Source: JALOLG01 sp963722415 (GTDB lineage: Bacteria; Actinomycetota; Acidimicrobiia; Acidimicrobiales; Ilumatobacteraceae). From it: a DNA stretch of 64,000 nucleotides. The position numbers were made by a program, and so were the translations under genes. The DNA lies in contig CAVRNI010000046.1 in NCBI GenBank assembly GCA_963722415.1, forward strand, positions 1 through 64,000. Reading direction: 5' to 3'. The notes below the pieces were generated by a model. It was not told where the DNA came from. It saw only the letters and a program-made list of their open reading frames with translations, and made no database searches. Every line of letters starts with the position of its first letter. The first letter of the stretch is position 1. This document shows, in pieces, positions 9,748 through 18,942 of the stretch.

Positions 9748-10490
9748 ATGAATCGTCGGTTTTCAGCGGTCGTCGTGGCGTCAGGCATGGCATCGATCGC
9801 GGCCCTGACGATCGCGGGGTGGCCACTGCAGGAGAGATCCTCCGGGCTCCATACGGATCCCTACGCGGCAGAGGAGACCCGCACGACGACTGGTGTTGTC
9901 AGTTCGCCGACCTCCGTCACCATCGTCGCCTCCCACGCACCTCGGCCAGGCGCGGCGTCCCCCGCACCGCCGGACAGGACGACGGTCGCCGCCCGCCCGC
10001 CGACGTCCGCCACCGTCGCCCCAGCCGACCTGCCTTCCGTGACGACGTCGCCGCCAGCGCCGGACACGGTGGTCGTCGAACCGCCAACCATGGCCCCGCC
10101 GACGCGGAGTACGTCCTCGACATCGCGTCCCTCGACCTCCACGAACCGGTCGTCGCAGGTGAGCAGGACGAGATCGACCAGGGCCACGTCACTGCGGTCG
10201 ATTGGTCGTCAGAGGGTTATCCGACCTCGTGCCTTCCTGGAGACGGATGCACGGTGTGGTTGGCGGGCCATCGGTCCACTCACCAGGCGGTCTTCGCCCG
10301 CCTGCCCGAGATCACGGCGGGGGCCCTGATCGAGATCCACTTCCATGGCCAGACCTACACCTACGCGGTCACCGACGTGGTCACCGTGCCGGGATCGGCG
10401 CCGCCATCGGTGATCCACGGTGACCTGGTGCTCCAGACGTCGGCACCCGGTGGTCAGCGCATCCTGGTCTACGCCGTCACGGTGAGCTAG
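9748..10490 (+). pseudogene. class E-like sortase, frameshifted; catalytic Cys reads as Ser
   Basis: A secreted or anchored sortase of about 247 residues. The N-terminal part reads MNRRFSAVVVASGM followed by a hydrophobic helix and a Thr/Pro/Ala-rich linker up to about 10100. The catalytic domain continues one frame back with YVLDIASLDL, a CTVWLAGHRSTH segment carrying the catalytic His, and LVLQTSAPGGQRILVYA. A run of four C near 10093 where five would restore the frame explains the break. Sortases have TLxTC before the conserved Arg; here the codon at 10440-10442 is TCG (Ser), so the enzyme would be inactive as read. The Arg is present. Confidence 0.68.
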
Positions 10491-10528
10491 ATGGGCTCGC
10501 GAGAACACCTGCGCGTGTCGACGCGCAA

Positions 10529-12130
10529 CTACGGATCGATCAGGACTCCGGGGTTGAGGATCGCATTGGGGTCGAGGGTCTTCTTCACGGCGCGCAGCGC
10601 GTCGGCGAAGAGCTCGGGCCGCTGGAGGTCGTAGCCGTCGGGTCGATGCATGCGTCCGACGGCGTGATGGTGGGTCACGGTGCCACCTGCGTCGACGACG
10701 ATCAGGTTCGAGGCCGCTTTGATCTCGGACCACATCGAGATCTCCGAGCCGGGGCGGCCGACCCCTGACCACGTGTAGTACGGGGCGGGTCCATCGGGAT
10801 ACACGTGCGTGAACCGGCACGACAGCGAGTGATGCTCGCCGAACACCTTGCGCAACACGTCGGTCATCCGCGAACGGACGGCTGCGTCGAAGTCGGGCCA
10901 CCTGTCCCACGTGATCGCGGTTTCGAACGTGTCGGCGACGAGGCCGAGGGACGTGTCGACGCCGAGCTGCACACCGATGAAGGCGTCGCGCCACGCGCCA
11001 ACCGCGCCACCGCGTCCCGTCGGGCTGCCACCGCCGTCGTCGACACTGACCTCGTCGTCGGCGACGTGTCCACCCGCGGCGCGGGCGATGGCGACGGCCT
11101 CGTTGATGTTGTGCCGTTGCGACAGATCCGACGATTCGAACGAGACGATGACGAGCGCTTGTTTCCCGTCGAGGCCGGCGGCGCGGCCGGCCTCGACCGG
11201 GTCGAGGATGCGGAGGTTGGCCGGCCACAGCTTGGCCTGCACGATCATGCGCACCGCTTCGCAACCCGCCGGCCACGAATCGAACGTGATCCCGGCCGTG
11301 GCACGGAACGCGGGCCGCTTCTGGATCCGCATCCACGCCTCGGTCACGACACCGAGCGTGCCTTCCGAGCCGATGACCATCCGGTCGGGACTCGGTCCGG
11401 CGCCGCTGCCGGGCAGCCGGCGGCTCTCCCACCACCCCCGCGGCGTCAACATCCGAATCGACTCGACGAAGTCGTCGATGTGGGTGTGGTTGGTGGCGTA
11501 GTGCCCGCCAGACCGGGTGACGATCCATCCTCCCAGGGAACTGAATCGGAACGACTGCGGAAAGTGGCGCAACGTGTGGCCGCTCGGTTTCAACTGCTGT
11601 TCGAGGGCCGGACCGAGCACGCCCGCTTGGATCCGTGCCGCACGCGACACCTCGTCGATCTCGAGCACGCGGTCGAGACGGTCGAGGGCGATCGTCACGC
11701 ACGGGCCACAGTCGTCGGGCGGGTTCACCCCCCACACCACCGACGAGCCGCCGCCGTACGGGATCGCGACGTATCCGTTGCTGTCGCACCACGCGAGCGT
11801 GATCTCGAGCTCCTGCTCGTCACGGGGATGGGCGACGACGTCCGGGGGATTCGGGAACTGCAGGTTGAACGCCCGGGTGCGGTCGGTGAAGCTCGCGCCG
11901 TAGGCGTGGAAGGCCCGCTCGTACGTCGACGTGTCACACCACGGTGACAGGTGATCGGGCACCGAGATGCGCGGCTCGCGCAACTGCGCATCCTCGGCTC
12001 GGGGCACCGGGTGGGCGGTGATCGCGGTGCCGTACCGTTCGGACAGCTGTGCCGCCAGCGCGGCGCGGTCCGCGTCGGTCGGCTCCTCCGACTCCATGCA
12101 CCATGCCCAGAACGAGCGCCGATCCCCCAT
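10529..12130 (-). CDS. FAD-binding oxidase, alkyl-DHAP-synthase-like
   Basis: A 533-residue FAD_binding_4 (PCMH-type) oxidase. The VVAHPRDEQELEITLAWC segment begins the FAD domain, IPYGGGSSVVWG binds the pyrophosphate, SLGGWIVTRSGGHYATNH follows, and IGSEGTLGVVTEAWM closes the domain. The C-terminal FAD-linked oxidase part ends with DPNAILNPGVL, the usual terminal motif. The THVYPDGPAPYYTW and HHHAVGRMHR segments match the alkyldihydroxyacetonephosphate-synthase branch. Whether this protein makes ether lipids or oxidises another hydroxy acid is not decided by the sequence. Confidence 0.85.
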   Translation of the reverse strand: MGDRRSFWAWCMESEEPTDADRAALAAQLSERYGTAITAHPVPRAEDAQLREPRISVPDHLSPWCDTSTYERAFHAYGASFTDRTRAFNLQFPNPPDVVAHPRDEQELEITLAWCDSNGYVAIPYGGGSSVVWGVNPPDDCGPCVTIALDRLDRVLEIDEVSRAARIQAGVLGPALEQQLKPSGHTLRHFPQSFRFSSLGGWIVTRSGGHYATNHTHIDDFVESIRMLTPRGWWESRRLPGSGAGPSPDRMVIGSEGTLGVVTEAWMRIQKRPAFRATAGITFDSWPAGCEAVRMIVQAKLWPANLRILDPVEAGRAAGLDGKQALVIVSFESSDLSQRHNINEAVAIARAAGGHVADDEVSVDDGGGSPTGRGGAVGAWRDAFIGVQLGVDTSLGLVADTFETAITWDRWPDFDAAVRSRMTDVLRKVFGEHHSLSCRFTHVYPDGPAPYYTWSGVGRPGSEISMWSEIKAASNLIVVDAGGTVTHHHAVGRMHRPDGYDLQRPELFADALRAVKKTLDPNAILNPGVLIDP

Positions 12131-12255
12131 GACCGAACCCTACTTCCCGGTCCCGTGAGCCATTTCTGCCCCGTGCGTCACGAGCAACCTTCGGGGACCG
12201 GTGGTGCTCTAATGCGGCATGGACGAGTGCGCCCCGCCACTCGTTGCCGTCGCCG

Positions 12256-12774
12256 ATGGTTGATGGTGGTGAGTCCGTGCAGGTGCCGACGTCGGACGCC
12301 GAGTTCGTCGAACTGGTGCGCCTCGAGCTCCCACGCGTGCAGCGCATCGCCCGAATGTTGACCGGGAACGCGGACGCTGCCGACGACGTCGTCGCCGAGG
12401 CGATCGCCCGGTCCCTTCCACGATGGCGGGCAGGCGGGATCGACGACTGCCCCGCGTACCTGCGCCGGGTGGTGGTCAACCTGTCGACACGCCGATGGCG
12501 CCGGCGCGCCCTCGCGATGCGTCGCGATCACCTCGCGCTCGACTGGTTGGAGAATCCGCCGGATCTCGAAGCGGTGACCGTCGAGCGTGACCGAACCCTG
12601 CGAGCGGTGATGCGCCTGCCGGTGCGACGGCGAGCCGTCGTGGTGTTGCGGTTCTACGACGACCTCCCCGAAGCCCGCATCGCCGAAGTGCTCGGTATCA
12701 GCACCGGCACCGTGAAGTCGCAACTCTCTCGCGCGCTCGAGCAACTCCGCGCCGAACTCGGGACTCAGTACTAG
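12256..12774 (+). CDS. ECF/SigE-family RNA polymerase sigma factor
   Basis: A 172-residue sigma-70 family protein. Region 2 covers about residues 13-75 (FVELVRLELPRVQRIARMLTG, then AYLRRVVVNLSTRRWRR), and region 4 covers about 105-165 with LPVRRRAVVVLRFYDDL and a helix-turn-helix ending GTVKSQLSRALEQLR. It ends two bases before the next gene, a single-pass membrane protein, the usual layout of an ECF factor with its regulator. The ATG at 12256 is one of several possible starts (TTG 12244 upstream). Confidence 0.85.
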   Translation: MVDGGESVQVPTSDAEFVELVRLELPRVQRIARMLTGNADAADDVVAEAIARSLPRWRAGGIDDCPAYLRRVVVNLSTRRWRRRALAMRRDHLALDWLENPPDLEAVTVERDRTLRAVMRLPVRRRAVVVLRFYDDLPEARIAEVLGISTGTVKSQLSRALEQLRAELGTQY

Positions 12775-12776
12775 AT

Positions 12777-14145
12777 ATGTCCGAACGACGTACTCCCGAC
12801 TCGGTCGAATCACGTCTCCGTGAGCACCTGTCCGCCGTCGACCGGGCGCCGGTGGTCGGAGCCGACACGATCATGGGCGCGTCGAAGCGCGCCGAGATCC
12901 GCATGCGGCGTCGGCGTGGTGCCGTCGTGGGCGTCGCGTCGGTCGGACTCGTGGCGGTGGCGTCGGTCGTGGTGTGGTCGAACCAGCCCGGGTCGTCCGA
13001 TGCGGTCGTTCCCGCCGCCGCGAGCGCCGCGACGGCTCCGGCGTCCGCGACCGCTCCGGCGTCCGCGACGGTTCCGGCGTCTGCGACACCGACCGCCACG
13101 GCCGTTCCGACTTCGACGTCGCCGGCGTCGCGCACCTGGACGGCGATCGCGCCCGACCCGCGTGGGACGGCGTTCTACCCGTCCGTGGTGTGGACCGGGA
13201 GCGAGGCACTCGTCGTCGGCGGCGTCGACCCCGGTGGCCAGCCCCGTCCGGCGGCGGCCGCCTACGACCCCGTCACCGACACGTGGCGGACGCTCGCCGA
13301 CCCGCCCACCGATTCGGATCGCATCAACCCGCTCGTCGCCTGGACCGGCACCGACATGCTGCTGATCGGCGGCGACAACCCCGACGGCAGTCTGCTGGTG
13401 TCGTACGGCGAGGCCTATGACCCGGCCACCGACAGCGTGGCGAGGCATTGCGTCGCCTCCGGTCGGATTCGTCACCGACCGGTCTCCGGCCGCGTGGACC
13501 GGCCGCGAGCTGCTCGTGTGGCCGGGCGACGGTGGTGGCTCGACGATGGAGATCGCGCCGATCGCCTACGACCCCGCCACCGACAGCTGGCGGGAGCTCG
13601 CCGCGCCACCGATCGAGCGGCGCCAGCAGGCCGCGTCGGTGTGGACTGGAACGGAGTGGATCGTCTGGGGTGGCACCACCGGAGACAGGGAGCTCGACGA
13701 CGGCGCCGCCTACGACCCGACATCCGGCACGTGGCGGGCGCTTCCCGACTCACCGTTGTCGCCGCGCCGGGTTCGCGGCGTGTGGACCGGTGAGGAGCTG
13801 ATCATCGTCGCCGGGTCGACGGGTGGCGCGCCCGTGACCGGCAACGGCGAGTTGGCGTTGTCCGACGGCGCTGCCTACGACCCCGTCACTGGTGCATGGC
13901 GGTCGATCACGTCCGGACCGGCCCATCCCGGCTTCGAGCCGTTGTGGACCGGCCGCGAGATGATCATGATCGCCAAGGGAGCCGCATCCGTGTACGACGT
14001 CGTCACCGACCGGTGGATCGACCCGTGCTGCGTCGGCGACTCCGGCGCCGGCGGCGTGGGCGCGCCCGTGTGGACCGGGACGTCGGTGCTGTTGATCGGC
14101 AGCAGCGATCCCGGAGTCGGCGGCGCGGTGCTCACCCCAGGCTGA
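12777..14145 (+). pseudogene. membrane-anchored kelch-like protein (sigma partner), +1 frameshift
   Basis: A 450-odd residue protein: a short cytoplasmic N terminus (SERRTPDSVESRLREHL), an Arg-rich stop, one transmembrane helix near 46-66, a Thr/Ala/Pro linker, then at least five kelch-type repeats. The repeats are marked by YDPxTDxWR and xWTGxE, as in YDPVTDTWRTLADPP, YDPATDSWRELAAPP, YDPTSGTWRALPDSP and YDPVTGAWRSI. An extra G near 13437 (AGC-G-TGG) breaks the second repeat; removing it restores TDSWRG. It probably senses or binds outside the membrane and controls the sigma factor encoded just upstream. It converges by 14 bases on the DUF4395 gene. Confidence 0.78.
13035..13088 (+). repeat. 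three 18-bp tandem repeats encoding a PASAT-type linker
   Basis: Three consecutive 18-base units beginning GCTCCGGCGTCCGCGAC, differing at a few bases. They encode the repeated APASAT linker just outside the membrane helix of the kelch-like protein. Such units expand and contract by slippage. Confidence 0.8.
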
Positions 14146-14618
14146 TGTTGTTGCAGGCCTGGCACGTCGCCTCGGGGATCAGGCCGGCCTTCATCAGCCG
14201 GGCGAACAGCCAGCACCCGGTGCAGAACCCGACCACTGACTCCAGCGTGGCGAACACCAAGAGAAGCGCGACGAGCACGTTGGCCAGCGTGGTGAGCCCG
14301 AAGCCGAGGCTGGCCACGGCCGCGGCCGTGCTCACGACGAAACCGATGCCCTGCGCGAAGCGCTTGGGTGGTCCGGCGACGTACCTCGGCGGTCCCGAGA
14401 CGCGGCGCGATCACCCGATTCGCCACCTGGCCGAGCACGCTCAAGGTCGGTCCCGCGACCACCCGCGCCAGGAAACCCAGCGCGACCACGACGAGGAGCC
14501 AGTGCCAGCCGGTCAGCAGGATGACGGCGGCGAGGATGGCGACCCCACCGGCGACCACGCGCGCCGTCTTCTCGTTGACCGGATTGGGGAAGCTGAACAC
14601 GTCCGACATCGCGGTCAT
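14132..14618 (-). pseudogene. DUF4395 membrane protein, +1 frameshift
   Basis: About 162 residues when repaired. The N terminus (SFPNPVNEKTARVVAGG) and two hydrophobic helices match DUF4395. After a one-base insertion near 14380 the frame continues with AGPPKRFAQGIGF, two more helices, and a C terminus with GFCTGCW and ATCQACN cysteine pairs, also typical of the family. DUF4395 proteins often accompany thioredoxins or sulfur-relay genes; here none is adjacent. ATG 14609 is an alternative start. Function unknown. Confidence 0.72.
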
Positions 14619-14657
14619 CGACCGTACGGTATCCCCGCCGATCGCATTGCCGACCTA

Positions 14658-14714
14658 GTCGGTCAACTTTCGGCCTCGTCGGTCAACTTTCGGACCCCGT
14701 TGGTCAACCTTCGG
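14658..14714. repeat. 2.8 tandem copies of a 20-bp unit
   Basis: Units start at 14658 (GTCGGTCAACTTTCGGCCTC), 14678 (same first 16 bases) and 14698 (diverged, CGTTGGTCAACCTTCGG). The third copy runs into the stop of the 14704-15144 gene. Read on the minus strand each unit contains TTGACC preceded by CCGAAAG, upstream of the DUF4395 gene, so the array could hold promoter or regulator sites. It may equally be simple slippage. Confidence 0.7.
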
Positions 14715-15144
14715 TTGGTGCGACGTCGCTTCGAGGACGGAAGGCGAGCGCCAGCAGGGCGACCATCGTGACCAGGACGATGATTTCGGAGATCAGCGAC
14801 AGCGCCGCCTCCGGGGCGGGCTTCAGGCCCGGCTGATCGACGAACCCGAACCAGCCGTCATCGGTCCGCTTGGCGAAGTACGACGCGACGAGCGAGACCA
14901 CGGCCCACACCAACCCGCCGACGGCGGCGAGCTTCCACACGAGGTCGGGCAGTTGCTTGACGAACAGCGGCACGACGAGCCCGAGCGCGATGGCGACTGC
15001 TCCCAGCGCGTTCGCCAGGAACTGTTCGCCGATGTTTCCGATGGGGATGTCCTTGTAGCCGTCGTTGTAGAGCGACAGATGTGCGTAGCCACCGACGAGT
15101 GCCGCGACAGCGCCGATGACGCGCAGGATGACTGTTGGCGTCAC
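14704..15144 (-). CDS. four-helix integral membrane protein of unknown function
   Basis: A 146-residue protein with four predicted membrane helices: near 7-25, 44-63, 72-92 and 118-140. The first loop contains HLSLYNDGYKDIPIGNIG, and the protein ends with a short charged tail. The architecture resembles small DoxX/DUF-type actinobacterial membrane proteins, but I do not recognise a family. It is upstream of, and in the same direction as, the DUF4395 gene, separated by the 20-bp repeat array. Confidence 0.65.
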   Translation of the reverse strand: MTPTVILRVIGAVAALVGGYAHLSLYNDGYKDIPIGNIGEQFLANALGAVAIALGLVVPLFVKQLPDLVWKLAAVGGLVWAVVSLVASYFAKRTDDGWFGFVDQPGLKPAPEAALSLISEIIVLVTMVALLALAFRPRSDVAPTEG

Positions 15145-15226
15145 GCCGCGAAAAGTACTCGCTCATTCGCGTCGAGTCCGGGCGACCCACGGTTGGCGAG
15201 TCGGTGACGCCGGGTACTCTCCCCGA

Positions 15227-17768
15227 GTGGCTGTGGCCGTGATCCCGGCGCCGACGACGCCGCTCCTCGGCCGGGCCATCGAGTTCGCCCAGATCACCGA
15301 CCTGCTGTGGAACCCAGACGTGCGGCTGGTCTCGTTGCTCGGTCCCGGCGGGATCGGCAAGACCCGGCTCGCCGTCGAGGTCGCCTGGGAGCTGCACGAC
15401 GGAACGGGATTCACCGACGGCGTGTGGTTCGTCGACCTGGCCTCGGTGAACGATCCGGATCTGGCGCCGGCCACCGTCGCCCGTGCCATCGGCATCGTCG
15501 ACATGGGCACGGGACACGACGTCGAGCGCATGTGCGAGGCGATTCGGGATCGCGACATGCTGCTCGTGCTCGACAACTTCGAGCACGTGACGCCCAACGC
15601 CCGATTCGTCGCCGAGCTCCTCGCCGCCGCGCCACGGCTGTCGATCCTCGTCACCAGCCGCCGGTCCTTGCACCTCCGCGGTGAGCACGAGATCGTCGTT
15701 CCGCCGCTCGGTCCCGACGCCGCAGTGGAGCTGTTCTCGGCGCGGGCGCGGGCCGTGAACCCGGCATTCGAGCTCGGCGAGACGACGACGCCGATCGTCG
15801 AGTCGATCTGCGTCGAGGTCGATCGGTTGCCCCTCGCCATCGAGTTGGCCGCGGCACGCAGCAAGGTGCTCTCGCCGGCCGAGCTCCATTCTCGGCTGGG
15901 CAGCCGTCTCGAACTGCTCACGCGCGGGCCCAGCGATCAGCCTGAGCGCCTTCGTTCGATGCACGCCACGATCTCGTGGAGCTACGACGCGTTGCCGGCC
16001 GACGTCCAGGGCCTCTACCGCCAGTTGTCGACGTTCTCCGGCGGCTGGAGCGTGGAAGCGGCGGAGGCGGTGTGCGAGCCGGCGGCCGTCTCCGTGCTGG
16101 ATGGGTTGGCGATCCTGCTCGACCACCATCTCGTCCAACGCGACGACACCGGCGCCGAATCCCGATTCGGGATGTTCGAGACCGTCCGCGAGTTCGGCCG
16201 ACAAGAGTTGGTGAGTGCCGGTGACGCGGCAGATGTGGCGCGTCGCCATGCGACGTACTTCCTCGCGTTCGCGCACATCGCCGAGCGCGAGTTCCACAAG
16301 GCCGATCAGGCGGCGTGGCTGGATCGCGTCGCGACCGAGCACGACAACATTCGCGCCGCGCTGCAGTGGTCCCTCGCCGAGGATCCCGAGATGGCCCTCG
16401 ACCTGGCCGGGACGCTGTGGCGATTCTGGGTGTTGCGCGGCTACGTGAAGGAGGGCCTGGGGTGGCTCGAGCGCACCATCGACGCCGCCAGCGATTCGCC
16501 GTCCACCGTTCGGGCCCGGGCGATGTTGGGTGCCGGCTCGATGTACGAAGCCATCGGTGACGACGAGGCGGCCGAGCTCCGGTATCTCGCAGGATTGCGG
16601 GATTGGGAGGCGCTCGACGACGCGATGGGCATCGCCCTCGCCTCACGCCATCTCGGCAACGCCGATCTCGGACGCGGCAGGTACGCCCAGGCGATCGAGT
16701 GGTACGTGAAGGCGCGGACGCTCGGTGAGCAACTGCACGACGATGGGGTGATCGCCGGTTCGGTCTCGAACCTCGGCAGCGTGGCGTACTTCCAGGGCGA
16801 CTACGAACGGGCGGAGGAGCACTGGACCGAGGCGGCGGCGTTCTACCGGGCGTCGCGCGACTCCAACCGCCTGGCGTCGATCCTCAACAACCTGGCCGAG
16901 TTGGCGGCGCTGCGAGGCGATCCGGCTGCCGCCGTGACGCGACACGAGGAGGTGCTGGAGCTCCGCCATCAGTTGGCCGACCCGATCGGCACCGCCCAGA
17001 CGCTCGTCAACCTCGGCAACGCCATCAAGGGCACGGGCGACCTCGCCAGAGCGAGGGTGGTGTTGGAGGACGGGTTGGCCCGCTTGCGCAGCTTGGGGAT
17101 CGAGCGCGACATCGGTGCGTGCCTGTACAACATGGCGCTCCTGGCCCGCGCCGAGGGACGGACGGCGGAGGCGGCCGACATGGCGGGCGAGGCGCTGACC
17201 ATCAAGCACGCGACGGACGAGCTGTTCGATCTCGCCCAGTGCCTCGAGTTGATCGCCGGTGTCGCGGCTGATGCGGGCCTCGGCGGACGGGCGACGCGGG
17301 TGCTGGGCGCGGCAGCGGCGCTGCGGCGGGACCTCGGGGCTCGGCCGAGCGAGGGCGAACCAGAAGCCGACGCGATCTACGCGACCGTCCGTGGCGTCGT
17401 GGGTGCCGAGGGGCTGGCCGCCGGTATCGCCGAGGGCGAGACGTGGGCGCTCGCGCAGGCGGTGGCCGAGGCGTCCGAGATCGCATCCGTCGTGTCGTCG
17501 GCTCCCGTCGTCAACGTCGTCGCGCCGCTCGCCGCGCTCGATGGTGTCGTTGTCACCCGCCGCGCAGCGTCTCGGGCTCACCGCCCGTGAGCTCGAGGTG
17601 CTCGGGTACCTGGTGCAGCGGTACACCGACCGGGAGATCGCCGGCGCGTTGACGATCAGCCTCCGAACGGTGACGACGCACGTCGGGCGGATCCTCACCA
17701 AGCTCGGCGTCGACGGTCGGCGGCAGGCGGCGACCGAGGCGACGCGACTCGGGCTGCTCGCCTCCTGA
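15227..17768 (+). pseudogene. LuxR-type regulator with NB-ARC-like ATPase and TPR repeats, +1 frameshift near the end
   Basis: About 846 residues. An AfsR/STAND-like ATPase occupies residues 1-320 (Walker A LLGPGGIGKTRLA, Walker B MLLVLDNFEH, then VTSRRSL and LPLAIELAAAR). A winged part with SYDALPADVQGLYRQLSTF follows, then a TPR region to about 760. A C-terminal GerE/LuxR helix-turn-helix (LGLTARELEVLGYLVQRYTDREIAGAL in two parts, then SLRTVTTHVGRILTKL) lies in the next frame after an extra base near 17540. The TTGTCA run there suggests a T duplication. GTG 15227 is taken as start. It is a signal-integrating transcriptional regulator; the ligand is unknown. Confidence 0.8.
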
Positions 17769-17882
17769 TCGACGACCCCGCGAAATACGTAAGTTCTGCG
17801 GACGACGCCGGATCCCCGCTCACTCATCATCCCTAGGACGTCGTGGTGCGCTCGCGCCACACCAAACGAGGGAGATGAACCA

Positions 17883-18665
17883 ATGAAGCAACGTGGACGA
17901 ATCATTCGGCTCGCCGCAACCGGCGTGGCGATCACGGCACTCGCGGCTGCCTGCGGCGACGATGACGCCGACGCGCCGGGGGCCAGCGACTACTGCCAGG
18001 CCAGCCTGGCGCTCGAAACAGCTCCGGAGCCCGACATCGATTTCGAGTCGGCGACGCCGGAGGAGATCACTGCCGCGACCAAGGCGTACGCCACCGAGAC
18101 GTTCCTGCCGCTCGCGCGGCGGCTGCAGGAGGTGGCCGCCGACGAGATCAGCGCCGACGTCGAGATCGGCATGGCGGGAGTGAACAGGTTGGCCGAGACC
18201 GGTGACTTCGAGGCTGCCTTCGGGGATCCTGAGTTCGAAGCCGCGCTGGACCGTTTGCACGCGCACGACCTGGAGACGTGCGAGTGGAACACCGTCGATG
18301 TCCGCGCCGCCGACTATGCGTTCCAGGGAGTTCCGAGTGAGGTCGATGCCGGTGTGACGAGCTTCGAGTTCAGCAACGGTGGGACCGAGGTCCACGAGAT
18401 GGTCCTCTTCCGCGTCAACGACGGCGTGACCGAAACGCTCGAGCAGCTGCTGGCGATGCCCGAGGAAGAGGTCGTCACGAAGACGACGATGGTTGCCCAG
18501 ACCGGTGCTGTCCCCGGCGAGGACGAGTACACCGTCGCCGATCTGACGGCCGGTCGGTACGCGATGCTCTGCTTCGTCCCGGAGGGCACCCACACCGAGG
18601 AGATGGAGGGCACCGGGGAGCCGCACTTCATGCGGGGGATGGTGTACGAGTTCGCGGTGGCATGA
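17883..18665 (+). CDS. cupredoxin-like lipoprotein
   Basis: A 260-residue exported lipoprotein: basic N terminus, hydrophobic stretch and the lipobox LAAAC with Cys24, then an acidic segment. The C-terminal 100 residues look like a plastocyanin fold with candidate type-1 copper ligands: His in EVHEMVLF, Cys in AMLCFVP, His in GTHTE and Met in HFMRGM. The order H...C...H...M matches blue copper sites. GGGAG precedes the ATG. A strong terminator follows. Likely role: periplasmic or cell-surface electron transfer or copper binding (inferred). Confidence 0.72.
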   Translation: MKQRGRIIRLAATGVAITALAAACGDDDADAPGASDYCQASLALETAPEPDIDFESATPEEITAATKAYATETFLPLARRLQEVAADEISADVEIGMAGVNRLAETGDFEAAFGDPEFEAALDRLHAHDLETCEWNTVDVRAADYAFQGVPSEVDAGVTSFEFSNGGTEVHEMVLFRVNDGVTETLEQLLAMPEEEVVTKTTMVAQTGAVPGEDEYTVADLTAGRYAMLCFVPEGTHTEEMEGTGEPHFMRGMVYEFAVA

Positions 18666-18942
18666 CCCAGTCCGGGGGTCGCACATCTGTGACGAACCGA
18701 CGAGGCCGCACCGGATGGGTGCGGCCTCGTGCGTTCAGCCGGACGTCGAGTGTGTCAGCGGCGCTCGGCGCGCTGGGGGATGAGCTGGCGTCGCACGGGT
18801 CGCACAGCCAGAAGTCGGCGGTCGGCGACGGCCCCGCGGGAGCGTCGCCGGGGAACATCTTGAGGCACCGCCAGCATCGACGCTCGGCGAACTCGACTGC
18901 GGCCGATTCGGTCTCGGGCGTCGGATCGTCAGTGTGCGGCAT
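18628..18942 (-). CDS. small zinc-ribbon protein
   Basis: A 104-residue frame with a clear CxxC...CxxC pair: RRCWRCLKMF and WLCDPCDA, about 20 residues apart, likely binding one zinc. The C-terminal third is Arg/Pro-rich and overlaps both the terminator and the 3' end of the cupredoxin gene. It may be an artefact of a frameshift in the middle of the gene. The start overlaps the stop of the upstream metallopeptidase by 14 bases, so the two are probably co-translated. Function unknown. Confidence 0.5.
   Translation of the reverse strand: MPHTDDPTPETESAAVEFAERRCWRCLKMFPGDAPAGPSPTADFWLCDPCDASSSPSAPSAADTLDVRLNARGRTHPVRPRRFVTDVRPPDWVMPPRTRTPSPA
18701..18729 (+). terminator. rho-independent-type hairpin
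   Basis: CGAGGCCGCACC (18701-18712) pairs perfectly with GGTGCGGCCTCG (18718-18729) around a GGATG loop, 36 bases after the cupredoxin stop. It lies inside the 3' end of the opposing zinc-ribbon reading frame, which suggests that frame may end earlier than annotated. Confidence 0.7.
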
